The notes beneath the pieces were generated by a model, which was given only the letters and a program-made list of their open reading frames with translations, had not been told where the DNA came from and ran no database searches. A DNA stretch of 64,000 bases from Deltaproteobacteria bacterium (GTDB taxonomy: Bacteria; Desulfobacterota; Desulfarculia; Adiutricales; Adiutricaceae), in contig JAISRZ010000089.1 in assembly GCA_031273455.1 (NCBI GenBank), forward strand, positions 1 to 64,000, read 5' to 3'. Below, in pieces: positions 53,337-61,910 of the stretch. The translations under genes and the position numbers were made by a program. Within the stretch, counting starts at the first letter, position 1, and each line of letters begins with the position of its first letter.

Positions 53337-55804
53337 TGGCCCGCTCTACCTTAATCGGCCTCGTTTGGACCCTTTTAGCTTTGGGGGCCTTCGGCTTTAA
53401 CGGTTCCTTATGGGCGGCTAACGAGGCCACCGCCCCCCAAACCCCGACCTTAGCTAGCCCGCCCACCGATTTTCCGCCCGTGGCCCCGCCCATGGGGGAA
53501 TTGAACGTTGTCCCCACCCCGCCAGCGGCCCCAGGCCCGGAGCCGCCGGTGACCATGGTCTTAAAAGACTCGGAGCCGCCGGTGACCATCACGGCCCAGC
53601 AAATGCGCTATGACCAAAAATCCGGTCGTTTGGAGTTTTTTGGCCAAGTGCGGCTGTACCGGGGCGATGAGTTGATTGAGGGCGACCGGGCCATTTGGCA
53701 TGACCCTTCGGCCACGGCCGAGATTTCCGGGGAAGTGCGGATGCTGACCCCCGACTTTTCGGCCCAAGCCACCCGGGCGGTGGTCAACATGGATTTACGC
53801 TTAGCCAAAATCTATGATGGCCGAGCCTTCTTTCCCCAACGCCATTTCTACGTGGAAGGCGCGGTCATGGAAAGAAGAGGGTCGGACACCATCTTTGTCC
53901 AAAAGGGCCGCTTCACCACCTGCGAGGGCCAAGAGACCAGTTGGAACCTGACCGCGGAAAACCTTTTAATCAACCAAGGCGGCATGGCCACGGCCTCGGG
54001 GGTGGTTTTTAACACCAAGTATTTCCCCTTGGCCTACCTCCCCTACTTCACCGCCCCCATTAAAACCGAGCGGCAAACGGGCTTTTTATTGCCCTCCTTG
54101 GCCAATTCCACCCGCGATGGGGTCATGGCGGCCTTACCTTTTTTCTGGGCCATTGGCGAGGATTATGACTTAACCTTAACCCCGGTCTGGCGCTCCAAAA
54201 GGGGCCTGGCCATGACTTTAGAGGGTCGCTACAACTTAAACGCTGGCCAAGGGATCTGGTTAGTCACTTACTTAAACGACCATAAGGACAATCATTACTA
54301 TTACGCCTCGTATGGCCAAAAACGCCGGGACATCCGGGACGTCTACTGGATCCGGGGGCAAAACGACTGGACCGCGGGCGATTGGCAGATGAGCTTAGAC
54401 GTGGATCTGGTCTCGGATCCTTTGACCCTCTACGCCTTTCGGAATGATTTGGATGGCTTTCGCTACTCCCAAAACCTTTTTAGCCAATACTTTGGCCGGA
54501 CGGTCAATGAGGAACTGGACCCTTTGCGTTTATCCACCTTCTTCGCCCAAAGGAAAACCTACGACACCGTTTTTCGGGGGACTTTATCCTACGTGGATAA
54601 CCTTTACAGCGAAGGCAACGTGGACACCCTCCAGAACCTCCCGAGCTTGTATTTTGGCTTAGTCAGTCGGCCCATCACCTTTTTGCCCGGGGGCGAGGGC
54701 GAGGCGAGTTTCCCCCGCTTCAGTTTGGACGTGGGTTATGACTATTACACCCGGCGGACCAACACCCATAGCTTAATCACCGAGACCGGCCATCGGCTGT
54801 ACGTGTCCCCCTCGGTTTTCTGGCGGCGCGATGTTTTGGGCTTCGCCTCTTTCACGGCTGAGGGCGGTTTTAGGTTGGCCGCTTACGCCCCCAATGGGTC
54901 CCGGCCCATGGAGAACGGGGCTCAAAGGTCCCATAAGGGTAAAGAAAGCGCTTTAACCGGGAACTTAGAGCTGGAATTATCGACCACTTTCTCCCGGATC
55001 TACGAGGGCGGTTTTGGCCAGGCGGTTTCCACCTTACATCAGGTCACCCCGTTTGTGTCTTTTGAGTTCGTGGAAGCCCCCGCCCAAGAGGATCTGCCTT
55101 ACTGGGATATGTATGACCGGAGCCTAAAACGCCGAACCATCCGTTACGGGGCTCGGAACTCCATTTTGACCAAGATCCCGGTTAAAGACAAAGAGGGTCA
55201 AATAACCGGTTACGATTACCATCCTTTACTGCGGTTTGGCTTATACTCCAGTTACGAGTTCGCCTCCAACTTAAGGTGGGCCGAGCGGACCTGGGCCCGT
55301 TACTACACCATTGGTTACTTTGACCGGGGACCGGGGCCTTTTGAGCTGGAGCTAGAAACCTCCTTCGCCCCCAACTTAACGGCTCGTTTATTGTCCTCAG
55401 TGGATGGGCGGACCGGTAAGTTCACTAAGCACGATCTCTCGATGACCTTAAAGGACAACCGGGGCGATTATTTATCGGTCATCTATGATTACGAGTCCCC
55501 GACCATCCAGCAAGGGCCCATCCAATCAGGTTTACGGGCCAACCAGATCCGGGGCGATTTACGGGTGGAGTTAAGCGGCGGCTGGTCCACCACCATTTCC
55601 AGCCGGTTTGATTTAGAAGCCCAAAAGGGCTTAGAGACTTACGTTAATATTTTCTACCAAGCCCAGTGCTATGGCCTGGCCTTGGTTTACGTGGATAGCG
55701 ACAATGACCGCCGGGTGGCCATCCTCTTTGATCTCTTGGGCTTAGGCAGTTTTGGGACCACGGGCGGCTCTTTAACCAACCAATACCGGCCCAACTCCTA
55801 TTAG
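53336..55804 (+). CDS. lptD: LPS-assembly outer-membrane protein LptD
   Basis: An 822-residue LptD with a signal peptide (residues 1-28, GSLWA before ANEAT), a proline-rich stretch, an OstA-type jellyroll (about 80-200: ITAQQMRYDQKSGRLEFFGQV, WHDPSATAEISGEV) and a C-terminal beta-barrel from residue 220 on (LPYFTAPI, RQTGFLLPSL). It inserts lipopolysaccharide into the outer leaflet with LptE. Its presence shows that the organism makes LPS. ATG shares one base with the folC stop. Length and features are normal for the family. Confidence 0.93.
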   Translation: MARSTLIGLVWTLLALGAFGFNGSLWAANEATAPQTPTLASPPTDFPPVAPPMGELNVVPTPPAAPGPEPPVTMVLKDSEPPVTITAQQMRYDQKSGRLEFFGQVRLYRGDELIEGDRAIWHDPSATAEISGEVRMLTPDFSAQATRAVVNMDLRLAKIYDGRAFFPQRHFYVEGAVMERRGSDTIFVQKGRFTTCEGQETSWNLTAENLLINQGGMATASGVVFNTKYFPLAYLPYFTAPIKTERQTGFLLPSLANSTRDGVMAALPFFWAIGEDYDLTLTPVWRSKRGLAMTLEGRYNLNAGQGIWLVTYLNDHKDNHYYYASYGQKRRDIRDVYWIRGQNDWTAGDWQMSLDVDLVSDPLTLYAFRNDLDGFRYSQNLFSQYFGRTVNEELDPLRLSTFFAQRKTYDTVFRGTLSYVDNLYSEGNVDTLQNLPSLYFGLVSRPITFLPGGEGEASFPRFSLDVGYDYYTRRTNTHSLITETGHRLYVSPSVFWRRDVLGFASFTAEGGFRLAAYAPNGSRPMENGAQRSHKGKESALTGNLELELSTTFSRIYEGGFGQAVSTLHQVTPFVSFEFVEAPAQEDLPYWDMYDRSLKRRTIRYGARNSILTKIPVKDKEGQITGYDYHPLLRFGLYSSYEFASNLRWAERTWARYYTIGYFDRGPGPFELELETSFAPNLTARLLSSVDGRTGKFTKHDLSMTLKDNRGDYLSVIYDYESPTIQQGPIQSGLRANQIRGDLRVELSGGWSTTISSRFDLEAQKGLETYVNIFYQAQCYGLALVYVDSDNDRRVAILFDLLGLGSFGTTGGSLTNQYRPNSY

Positions 55805-55878
55805 CCGCCCTTTAGGCTTACCTAACTTTCTAGACGCCCTTTTTTGACTAAAGGGCCTTAATATAAAGGACTTTTACT

Positions 55879-57129
55879 TTGAGTCAAAGCCAATATCGCC
55901 AGATTTTAACCGACCACTTCCCGGACGAGATCCAATTGCTGGTGGGCCCTACGACCCTCATCTACCAAAAGCAACTCTTCACCCACCCCAAAGAGGGTCT
56001 AAAAGGCCTTCGCTACGGGGAAAACCCCGGGCAAGAGGCGGCTTTGTATCGCCAAGTTAAGGGTTCCTTGGAGCTAGGGGGTCAGAAATATTTAGGCCCC
56101 GAGGCGGCCACGGTCTCGGCCTTAGGCGAACCCGGTCTAATGAGCGGCGGGGAAAAGCACCCCTCCATGACCAACTTCACTGATTTGGACGCGGGCCTAA
56201 ATCTGGCTAAATGGCTGACCAAACCCGCGGCCATTATCATTAAGCACAATAACCCCTCGGGCGTGGCCATTGGCGGCTCCTTATCCTCCTGCTTTCTAAG
56301 GGCCTACCGGGCCGATGAGCTTAGCTCCTTTGGCGGGGTGGTGGTCTTTAACCGGCCTTTGGATCTGGAGACGGCCAAGTTAATCGGTCAGTTTTACGTG
56401 GAAGTGGTGGCGGCCCCGGATTTCGCCGAAGGCGTTTTGGACCTTTTAACCCAAAAGCCGGATTTACGGGTTTTTAAAGTCCCAGGCATGGATAAACTGG
56501 CCGAATCAGGCCGCTCGCTCTTAATAAAAAGCTTAGCCGATGGCGGGCTCATTTTGCACCAATCCATGGTTAACCGCATCCGAACTTCCGCCGATTTTCT
56601 CCCGGCAAAAGCCACCCGGAAAGGGGAGACCATTGAGGCCTTAAGGACCCCCACCCCGGAGGAGAGCGAGGATCTTATTTTAGCTTGGGCCGTCCTTAAC
56701 GCCGTTTCCTCTAATAGCGTCGTGGTGGTGAAAAACGAGACCACCGTGGCCATCGCTGGGGGTCAACAAAGTCGCTTGGGCGTGGTCCAATTGGCCATTG
56801 ACAAGGCTTACCACAATTATTGCCAATTGCGTTCCCAAGAGCTCCATCAATCCCCGTACTGGCGCTTAGCCAGGGACGCGGATCCCGCCTTAACCCGGGC
56901 CATAGCCCAAGAAGCCAAAAACGCCAAGGCCGGCTTAATCGGGGCCAGCTTAGCCTCGGATGGTTTTTTTCCTTTCCCGGACGCGGTCATGGAGGCCATG
57001 GCCCACGGGATTAGCGCCTTCGCCCATCCCGGGGGATCTTTGCAGGACTTTGACTCCATTAAAGCCGTTAATGACCATTCCCCGCCCGCGGCCATGGTTT
57101 TCACCGGGCAAAGGGCTTTTAAGCACTAA
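55879..57129 (+). CDS. AICAR transformylase (PurH C-terminal domain only)
   Basis: A 416-residue protein covering only the formyltransferase half of PurH, which formylates AICAR in the ninth step of purine synthesis. LRYGENPGQEAALYR, FTDLDAGLNLAKWL, IIIKHNNPSGVAIG, the KNETTVAIAGGQQSR region and ASDGFFPFPDAVMEA are AICAR transformylase motifs, including the catalytic Lys-His pair. The N-terminal IMP cyclohydrolase domain of normal PurH is missing, so ring closure must be done by another protein (PurO type or a separate domain) not in this window. TTG start at 55879 after AAAGGA. Confidence 0.92.
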   Translation: MSQSQYRQILTDHFPDEIQLLVGPTTLIYQKQLFTHPKEGLKGLRYGENPGQEAALYRQVKGSLELGGQKYLGPEAATVSALGEPGLMSGGEKHPSMTNFTDLDAGLNLAKWLTKPAAIIIKHNNPSGVAIGGSLSSCFLRAYRADELSSFGGVVVFNRPLDLETAKLIGQFYVEVVAAPDFAEGVLDLLTQKPDLRVFKVPGMDKLAESGRSLLIKSLADGGLILHQSMVNRIRTSADFLPAKATRKGETIEALRTPTPEESEDLILAWAVLNAVSSNSVVVVKNETTVAIAGGQQSRLGVVQLAIDKAYHNYCQLRSQELHQSPYWRLARDADPALTRAIAQEAKNAKAGLIGASLASDGFFPFPDAVMEAMAHGISAFAHPGGSLQDFDSIKAVNDHSPPAAMVFTGQRAFKH

Positions 57130-57130
57130 G

Positions 57131-57913
57131 GTGTGGCCCGAGGTTTTCTTTATTGGGCCCATTGGCTTAAACGCTTACGGGCTCCTGGTGGCTTTAGGGG
57201 TTTTTTTGGCCTTAGGCTCCCTCAAAAGATCGGCCAAATTTATTGGCTGGCCCCCGCGAAAGGCCCTAGATCTAGCCTTCTGGCTCATTATCGCGGGGCT
57301 AATAGGGGCCAGGCTTTTTTACGTTATTTTTAATTGGCCCATGTTTAAAGGGCAGCCATTAACCATCCTCGCTTACTGGCGCGGGGGGCTCATGTTTCAG
57401 GGGGCCTTGTTTTTGGCCACCCTAACCGCCTTTATCTTAATTAGACGCCAAAAGCTCTCTTTTGGGGCCTTTAGCGACGCGGTGGCCCCGGCTTTGGCCT
57501 TAGGCCAAAGCGTGGGCCGCTTAGGTTGTTACGCGGCCGGTTGTTGCTACGGGCGACCGGCCCCGGATTTTCCTTTGGCGGTCATTTTTCCGCCCGGCTC
57601 CCCAGCTCCGTTTGGGTTTCCCTTATACCCCACCCAGCTCCTGGAAAGCTTGGGGCTTTTCACCCTCTTTTGGGGCCTCTTCGCTTATTTAAAAAGAGGT
57701 CCGGCGAGGGGCCGGGTCTTTGGGCTGTATTTAGTGGGGGCGGGCTCTTTACGGGCCATGATGGAAACTCTGCGCGGCGATTTTCGGGGGGAAAAGATCT
57801 GGGGCCAGGCCCCAACCTTTTATCTGGCTTTAACGGCCATTTTAGCCGGTCTTTTAGTCTTAAGTTGGCCCCGGAAGAGTCTTCGGCCGCCTAGTTTCGC
57901 TCCAGACAATTAA
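57131..57913 (+). CDS. lgt: Prolipoprotein diacylglyceryl transferase
   Basis: A 260-residue membrane enzyme with about seven hydrophobic helices. It transfers diacylglycerol from phosphatidylglycerol to the lipobox cysteine of prolipoproteins such as TssJ in this window. AYWRGGLMFQGAL, LGQSVGRLGCYAAGCCYGRP and YPTQLLES are Lgt family segments, with GR of the arginine-containing motif kept. GTG at 57131 is one base past the upstream stop; a longer frame from 56960 lies inside that gene and has no hydrophobic or family features. The GNFxN part of the common GRxGNFxN motif is replaced by GCYAAG, as in a distinct Lgt subgroup. Confidence 0.93.
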   Translation: MWPEVFFIGPIGLNAYGLLVALGVFLALGSLKRSAKFIGWPPRKALDLAFWLIIAGLIGARLFYVIFNWPMFKGQPLTILAYWRGGLMFQGALFLATLTAFILIRRQKLSFGAFSDAVAPALALGQSVGRLGCYAAGCCYGRPAPDFPLAVIFPPGSPAPFGFPLYPTQLLESLGLFTLFWGLFAYLKRGPARGRVFGLYLVGAGSLRAMMETLRGDFRGEKIWGQAPTFYLALTAILAGLLVLSWPRKSLRPPSFAPDN

Positions 57914-57940
57914 GCCTATCTAACCTTATGGGGGTGTCTG

Positions 57941-58447
57941 ATGTTTTTAGCTAGCCTGTTTTTAGCTAATGTGGTCCCGGCTTTAAAAACCGGCCTGTTT
58001 TTAGGGTGTTTAGTTATCCTGGCCTGGGGGGCCGCCCCCTTAAGGTCCGAGCCGGCCAATGAGACCCCAGCGAGCGAGACCCCCGCGAGCGAGACCCCAA
58101 CTAACGAGACCCCAAGCGAGGACCCCGCCGGTCCCCCCTTAACCCAAGCCGATGTGGAGCTTTTTGTTAAGTTTCTGAACCCCACTGCGGAGATGGTCCC
58201 GGATGACGCTAACGATAACCAGACCACCCTGGAGCTAACCGATAAATACGTCCAAGCTTTCGCGGCGGTAAATAAGACCACGCCTTCCCATTTACTGTAT
58301 ATCTGCGAAAAAATACCCAACGCTCTTTTCTACGCCCTAGATAAGACCCTCCCCTGCCCGGAAAAATATATACCTAACGCCGCTGAAATTAAGCTTCTTT
58401 TAAAAAATAAAGATAAAATTTTAAAAGCTTTAGGCCCAATATCCTAA
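57941..58447 (+). CDS. Small secreted protein, diverged first member of a four-gene family
   Basis: A 168-residue protein with a signal peptide (about residues 10-38), a repeat stretch of NETPASETPAS type made of 15-bp units (58061-58120), then a helical domain. It shares the pattern GPxLTQADVELFVKFL, then CEKIPNALFYAL, and a final IPNAAEI...N helix with the three genes that follow, so it is a distant relative. The function is unknown; the proteins should be periplasmic or exported. It lies 27 bases after lgt, so it is possibly co-transcribed. Confidence 0.75.
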   Translation: MFLASLFLANVVPALKTGLFLGCLVILAWGAAPLRSEPANETPASETPASETPTNETPSEDPAGPPLTQADVELFVKFLNPTAEMVPDDANDNQTTLELTDKYVQAFAAVNKTTPSHLLYICEKIPNALFYALDKTLPCPEKYIPNAAEIKLLLKNKDKILKALGPIS

Positions 58448-58721
58448 ATAAACTATTTCACTCATTATTTTTTAAAATTTTTTAATAAACTTTATAATTA
58501 ACGCTCCGCTAAAATCTTGACTTAAGCCTTTATTAAGTTTAAGCTTATTACGCTTTATTTTCGCGGTTTATGGCTAAAACGTTGGTCTTAGGGAGGTTAG
58601 CCCCCCTTATCGCTCGCCTTTATTGGACCTAAAAGGTCTGGAGCCCGGGAACTAATTTTCTAATTTAAGTTTAAATTTTATTTTATTTTTAATATTTTAA
58701 CTTACTTTTAAGGGATTTACC

Positions 58722-59180
58722 ATGTTATTAAAGAAATTTATCTTTTTTTCGGTTCTGGGGCTAATGGCTTTTTCTCTGGCCTATAGCGCCCCCCTTAAGG
58801 CCCAACCCGCCCCGAACCCCTTTGAGTCCGTCACCGAGGAGCAATTAACCGCCGAAGGCCCCATCACCGCGGCGGACCTCGATTATTTCCTCAAATTCTT
58901 GGCCGCCTCCAATGATATTATCCAAAAAATGGACGAGGATCCCAGCCTTAACTTTGAGGAGGAGATCGCTAAGTTCGCTAAGGACAATAACGTCACTACG
59001 GTTAGGACCCGTTATCTAATGGAAAAGGTCCCCTACGCCATCTTCGTGGCCACGGTTAAAGATCCCCAAAAAGCCCCCAAAGCCCCAGTTAAATATATGG
59101 AGCTAACCCCAGCGGAGTCCCAAATTATCCAGGACAATCTGGAAAAATTCCGCTTTTTTACGGAAAGCCTTAACCAATAA
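58722..59180 (+). CDS. Small secreted protein, family member 2
   Basis: A 152-residue protein with a clear signal peptide (LLKKFIFFSVLGLMAFSLAYS, cut near APLKAQ). The mature part carries the family pattern SVTEEQLTAEGPITAADLDYFLKFL, a helix FEEEIAKFAKDNNVTTVRTRYL, then MEKVPYAIFVATVKDP and YMELTPAESQIIQDN. It is nearly identical to the next gene, a recent tandem duplication. The 270-base AT-rich gap before it likely holds its own promoter. No known family recognised. Confidence 0.8.
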   Translation: MLLKKFIFFSVLGLMAFSLAYSAPLKAQPAPNPFESVTEEQLTAEGPITAADLDYFLKFLAASNDIIQKMDEDPSLNFEEEIAKFAKDNNVTTVRTRYLMEKVPYAIFVATVKDPQKAPKAPVKYMELTPAESQIIQDNLEKFRFFTESLNQ

Positions 59181-59237
59181 GGGCGAAAATGGGGCCTTTT
59201 CCTTAGCTTGGGCTAGTTATTGACCAGGTTATTGACC

Positions 59238-59675
59238 ATGTTATTAAAGAACTTGATCTTTTTTTCGGTTCTGGGGCTAATGGCTTTTTCTCTGGCCTTA
59301 ACCGTCCCCCTTAGGGCCCAAGCCCCGATCGCCTTTGACTCCGTCACCGAGGAGCGATTAAACGCCGAAGGCCCTATCACCGCGGCGGACCTTGATTATT
59401 TCCTCCAATTTTTGGCCGCGTCCGCAGAGATTTTCCAAAAAATGGACGAGGATCCCCATCTTAACTTTGAGGCGGAGATCGCTAAGTTCGCTCAAGACCA
59501 TAACGTCACTATCGTTAGGACCCGCTATCTAAAGGAAAAGGTCCCCTACGCCATCTTCCTAGCCAGGGTAAAAGATCCCCAAAAAGCCCCCCCAGCCCCC
59601 GTTAAATATATGGAGCTAACCCCAGAAGAGTCCCAAGTTATCCAGGACAATCTGGAAAAATTCCGCTTTTACTGA
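59238..59675 (+). CDS. Small secreted protein, family member 3
   Basis: A 145-residue protein almost the same as member 2, including the signal peptide, GPITAADLDYFLQFLAAS, KEKVPYAIFLARVKDP and LTPEESQVIQDNLEKF. ATG at 59238 is used because it aligns exactly with the start of member 2; a TTG 18 bases earlier is also in frame. It stops seven residues short of member 2, after FRFY. Duplication of member 2 is the simplest origin. Confidence 0.8.
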   Translation: MLLKNLIFFSVLGLMAFSLALTVPLRAQAPIAFDSVTEERLNAEGPITAADLDYFLQFLAASAEIFQKMDEDPHLNFEAEIAKFAQDHNVTIVRTRYLKEKVPYAIFLARVKDPQKAPPAPVKYMELTPEESQVIQDNLEKFRFY

Positions 59676-59737
59676 AAGCCTTAGCGAATAAAGGCGAAAA
59701 AAGGGGTCTTTAGCTGGCCCGGCTATAAGGTGATCGC

Positions 59738-60184
59738 ATGTTGGTTAAAACCTTGACTCTAACCGCTTTAGCCTTGACGGTCTTGGCCTTGGCCCAGCCG
59801 AACTTAAGTCGGGCCGCGGACATTGATCTGGAGACTATAACCGTTGAGGAACTGAATAAAGAAGGTCCTTTAATCCAAGCTGACCTTGATATGTATGTTA
59901 AGTTTTTTAAATATTTTATAGCTTCCATGAAAAATACCACTTCCACTGATTTTGAGGCTTTTATGAAACAAATCGCCAATGATTTTATAAAAGCTAGTAA
60001 AATCTCGCCGGTCCGCTTGCGGCTGATTACGGAAAAGATTCCTTACGCTTTAATCTTGGTCCAGGACCCGGACACCGCTTTAAAACCGGACAATTCTTAT
60101 ATGCGCCTTTCCCCCGCGGAACTGGAGTTGGTCAAATCTAATTTTGACGCTATTAATGAGGTTATTAGCGAACTTGGTCAGTAA
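59738..60184 (+). CDS. Small secreted protein, family member 4
   Basis: A 148-residue protein with a signal peptide (LTALALTVLALAQPNLSRAA) and the same core: ITVEELNKEGPLIQADLDMYVKFF, TEKIPYALILVQDP, YMRLSPAELELVKSNF. The middle (STDFEAFMKQIANDF) is diverged, so it split off before members 2 and 3 separated. It is followed by a strong terminator, so it is the last gene of the array. Confidence 0.8.
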   Translation: MLVKTLTLTALALTVLALAQPNLSRAADIDLETITVEELNKEGPLIQADLDMYVKFFKYFIASMKNTTSTDFEAFMKQIANDFIKASKISPVRLRLITEKIPYALILVQDPDTALKPDNSYMRLSPAELELVKSNFDAINEVISELGQ

Positions 60185-60216
60185 GTTTTTAATTGTGATT
60201 TATTAACCAGATCTTT

Positions 60217-60248
60217 AAGGCCGGACGCGTTCCCTCGCGTCCGGCCTT
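60217..60248 (+). terminator. Intrinsic terminator after the secreted-protein array
   Basis: AAGGCCGGACGCG (60217-60229) pairs perfectly with CGCGTCCGGCCTT (60236-60248) around a six-base loop, followed by aatctttt. Confidence 0.88.
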
Positions 60249-60309
60249 AATCTTTTCTGACCGGCTAACCTTTTGGCCCTCCTATGATCCTAACCAACCC
60301 CTAAGACCG

Positions 60310-60340
60310 AAAAAACCCCGGCTAGAAGTTAGCCGGGGTT
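60310..60340 (-). terminator. Intrinsic terminator of metY
   Basis: On the minus strand AACCCCGGCT (60340-60331) and AGCCGGGGTT (60323-60314) form a 10-bp stem with a seven-base loop, followed by a T-run. It lies 27 bases past the metY stop. Confidence 0.85.
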
Positions 60341-60366
60341 ATAAAGTTAAGGCCGCTTCAAGCTTT

Positions 60367-61659
60367 TTAAATCAAGCTTAAGGCCTCTTCGAGGGCTTCG
60401 AGGATGTCGTCAATGTGCTCTAAGCCAATAGACAAACGGATCAAATCCCCGTGCAACCCGCCCGCGGCTTGAGCCTCGCTAGACAACTGGGAATGGGTGG
60501 TGGAAGCCGAGTGGATAATGAGGCTTTTGGCGTCGCCCACGTTGGCCAATAGGCTAAAGAGCTTAATATTGTCCACCAGCTTAATGGCCGCTTCCGACCC
60601 CCCGGTGACGCCAAAGACCACCATGCCGCCGGCCCCGTTGGGGAGGTACTTTTTAGCCAGATCGTGGGCTGGATCCCCGGGTAACCCGGGGTACCGGACC
60701 CAGGTCACTTTCTTATGGTCCGCTAAGTATTTAGCCACAATAAGGGCGTTTTCGCAGTGCCGGCTCATCCTGACCGGTAAACTCTCCAGCCCCTGGAGAA
60801 AGAGCCAGGCCGCGTCCGGGGCCAAGGTGGGGCCTTGGTTCCTTAGACCCACCGTCCTTAACCGTAAAGCGAAGGCCACCGGGTTTAAATCCCCTAAATC
60901 ATGGGCGAACCGTAGGCCGTGATACCCCTTGTCCGGCTCGTTATAGAGGTTAAACTTGGGGTCTTTCCAGTTGAATTTCCCCGCGTCCACCAAAGCCCCG
61001 CCAATGCCAAACCCGTGGCCCCCGATCCACTTGGAAAGAGAGTGGATGACCACGTCCGCCCCAAACTCAATGGGCCTTAAGAGCGTTGGTGGGGTAAAGG
61101 TGGAGTCCACTAGTAAGGGGAGGTTGTGTTCTTTGGCGATCGCCGCGTACCCTTCCAGGTCAGCCACGTCCAAAACCGGGTTCCCAATGGTTTCCACAAA
61201 GATGGCCCGGGTCCGGTCGTTGATATTGGCCCGAACCGCCGCGAAATCGTTGACCGGGGTGAAGTGGACGGTGATATTGTTTTGCTGGGGCAAGATCGCC
61301 TCAAACATGGTGTAGGTCCCACCGTAAAGGTTGACCGCGCTAATCAGCTCATCGCCATGCCGCAGGATGTTGACTATGGAAAAGAAGACCGCCGCCGTGC
61401 CGCTGGCTAAACTTAACCCAGCCGCCCCGCCCTCTAAAGCCGCTAGCCGATTCTCCAAGACGTCATTGGTGGGGTTCATGAGCCGGGCGTAGATATTGCC
61501 CAGCTCTTTCAGGGCGAAAAGGTTGGCCCCATGCTCGCTGTTCCGGAATTTATAGGCCGTGGTCCGGTAAACCGGCACGGCCCGGGCGTTGGTGGTGGGA
61601 TCGGGGACTTGGCCCGCGTGTAAAGCCAAGGTTTCCAGGCGATAGCCTTTTTTGGACAT
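60367..61659 (-). CDS. metY: O-acetylhomoserine sulfhydrylase (PLP-dependent)
   Basis: A 430-residue Cys/Met-metabolism PLP enzyme. It makes homocysteine (or methionine from methanethiol) from O-acetylhomoserine and sulfide. The start (LETLALHAGQVPDPTT, AVPVYRTTAYKF), YARLMNPTNDVLE, ASGTAAVFFSI, the PLP lysine K210 in HSLSKWIGGHG and the long C-terminal SLIIHSASTTHSQLS are those of MetY, whose 430-residue length is longer than MetB/MetC. AAGGAG lies six bases before ATG. An intrinsic hairpin sits 70 bases upstream (61720-61757) and may be a leader attenuator or the end of the tetR transcript. Confidence 0.94.
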   Translation of the reverse strand: MSKKGYRLETLALHAGQVPDPTTNARAVPVYRTTAYKFRNSEHGANLFALKELGNIYARLMNPTNDVLENRLAALEGGAAGLSLASGTAAVFFSIVNILRHGDELISAVNLYGGTYTMFEAILPQQNNITVHFTPVNDFAAVRANINDRTRAIFVETIGNPVLDVADLEGYAAIAKEHNLPLLVDSTFTPPTLLRPIEFGADVVIHSLSKWIGGHGFGIGGALVDAGKFNWKDPKFNLYNEPDKGYHGLRFAHDLGDLNPVAFALRLRTVGLRNQGPTLAPDAAWLFLQGLESLPVRMSRHCENALIVAKYLADHKKVTWVRYPGLPGDPAHDLAKKYLPNGAGGMVVFGVTGGSEAAIKLVDNIKLFSLLANVGDAKSLIIHSASTTHSQLSSEAQAAGGLHGDLIRLSIGLEHIDDILEALEEALSLI

Positions 61660-61719
61660 AAAAGCTCCTTAGGAAAGGGGAAAAGCCGATTACTAATCAG
61701 AGAATAAGCCATTTTACCC

Positions 61720-61757
61720 AAAAAAAAAGTTGAAGATCGATAAATCTGATCTTCAAC
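61720..61757. terminator. Bidirectional-looking terminator in the metY leader
   Basis: GTTGAAGATC (61729-61738) and GATCTTCAAC (61748-61757) form a perfect 10-bp stem. Nine A (61720-61728) give a T-run on the minus strand, and cttcttttt follows on the plus strand. On the minus strand it lies between tetR and metY, 60 bases before the metY start. Confidence 0.75.
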
Positions 61758-61910
61758 CTTCTTTTTGTCGGATCGGTCGTTAGATAGGCCACAGCGAAGC
61801 CTTTAGGGCTATTGGGGCGAACCTAATAGTTAACCTAAGTTGGCCCCGCCGGGCGAGATAATCAATAGATTAAAGTTAAGCTCGGGGGGCTACCTATCCC
61901 CAAAGCCCAC

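Noticed and set aside
56960-57130. N-terminal extension of Lgt
   Set aside because: It overlaps the AICAR transformylase gene in another frame and lacks hydrophobic or family character.
61760-61910. SAM riboswitch upstream of metY
   Set aside because: None of the conserved SAM riboswitch core segments I know could be placed; only the terminator is clear.
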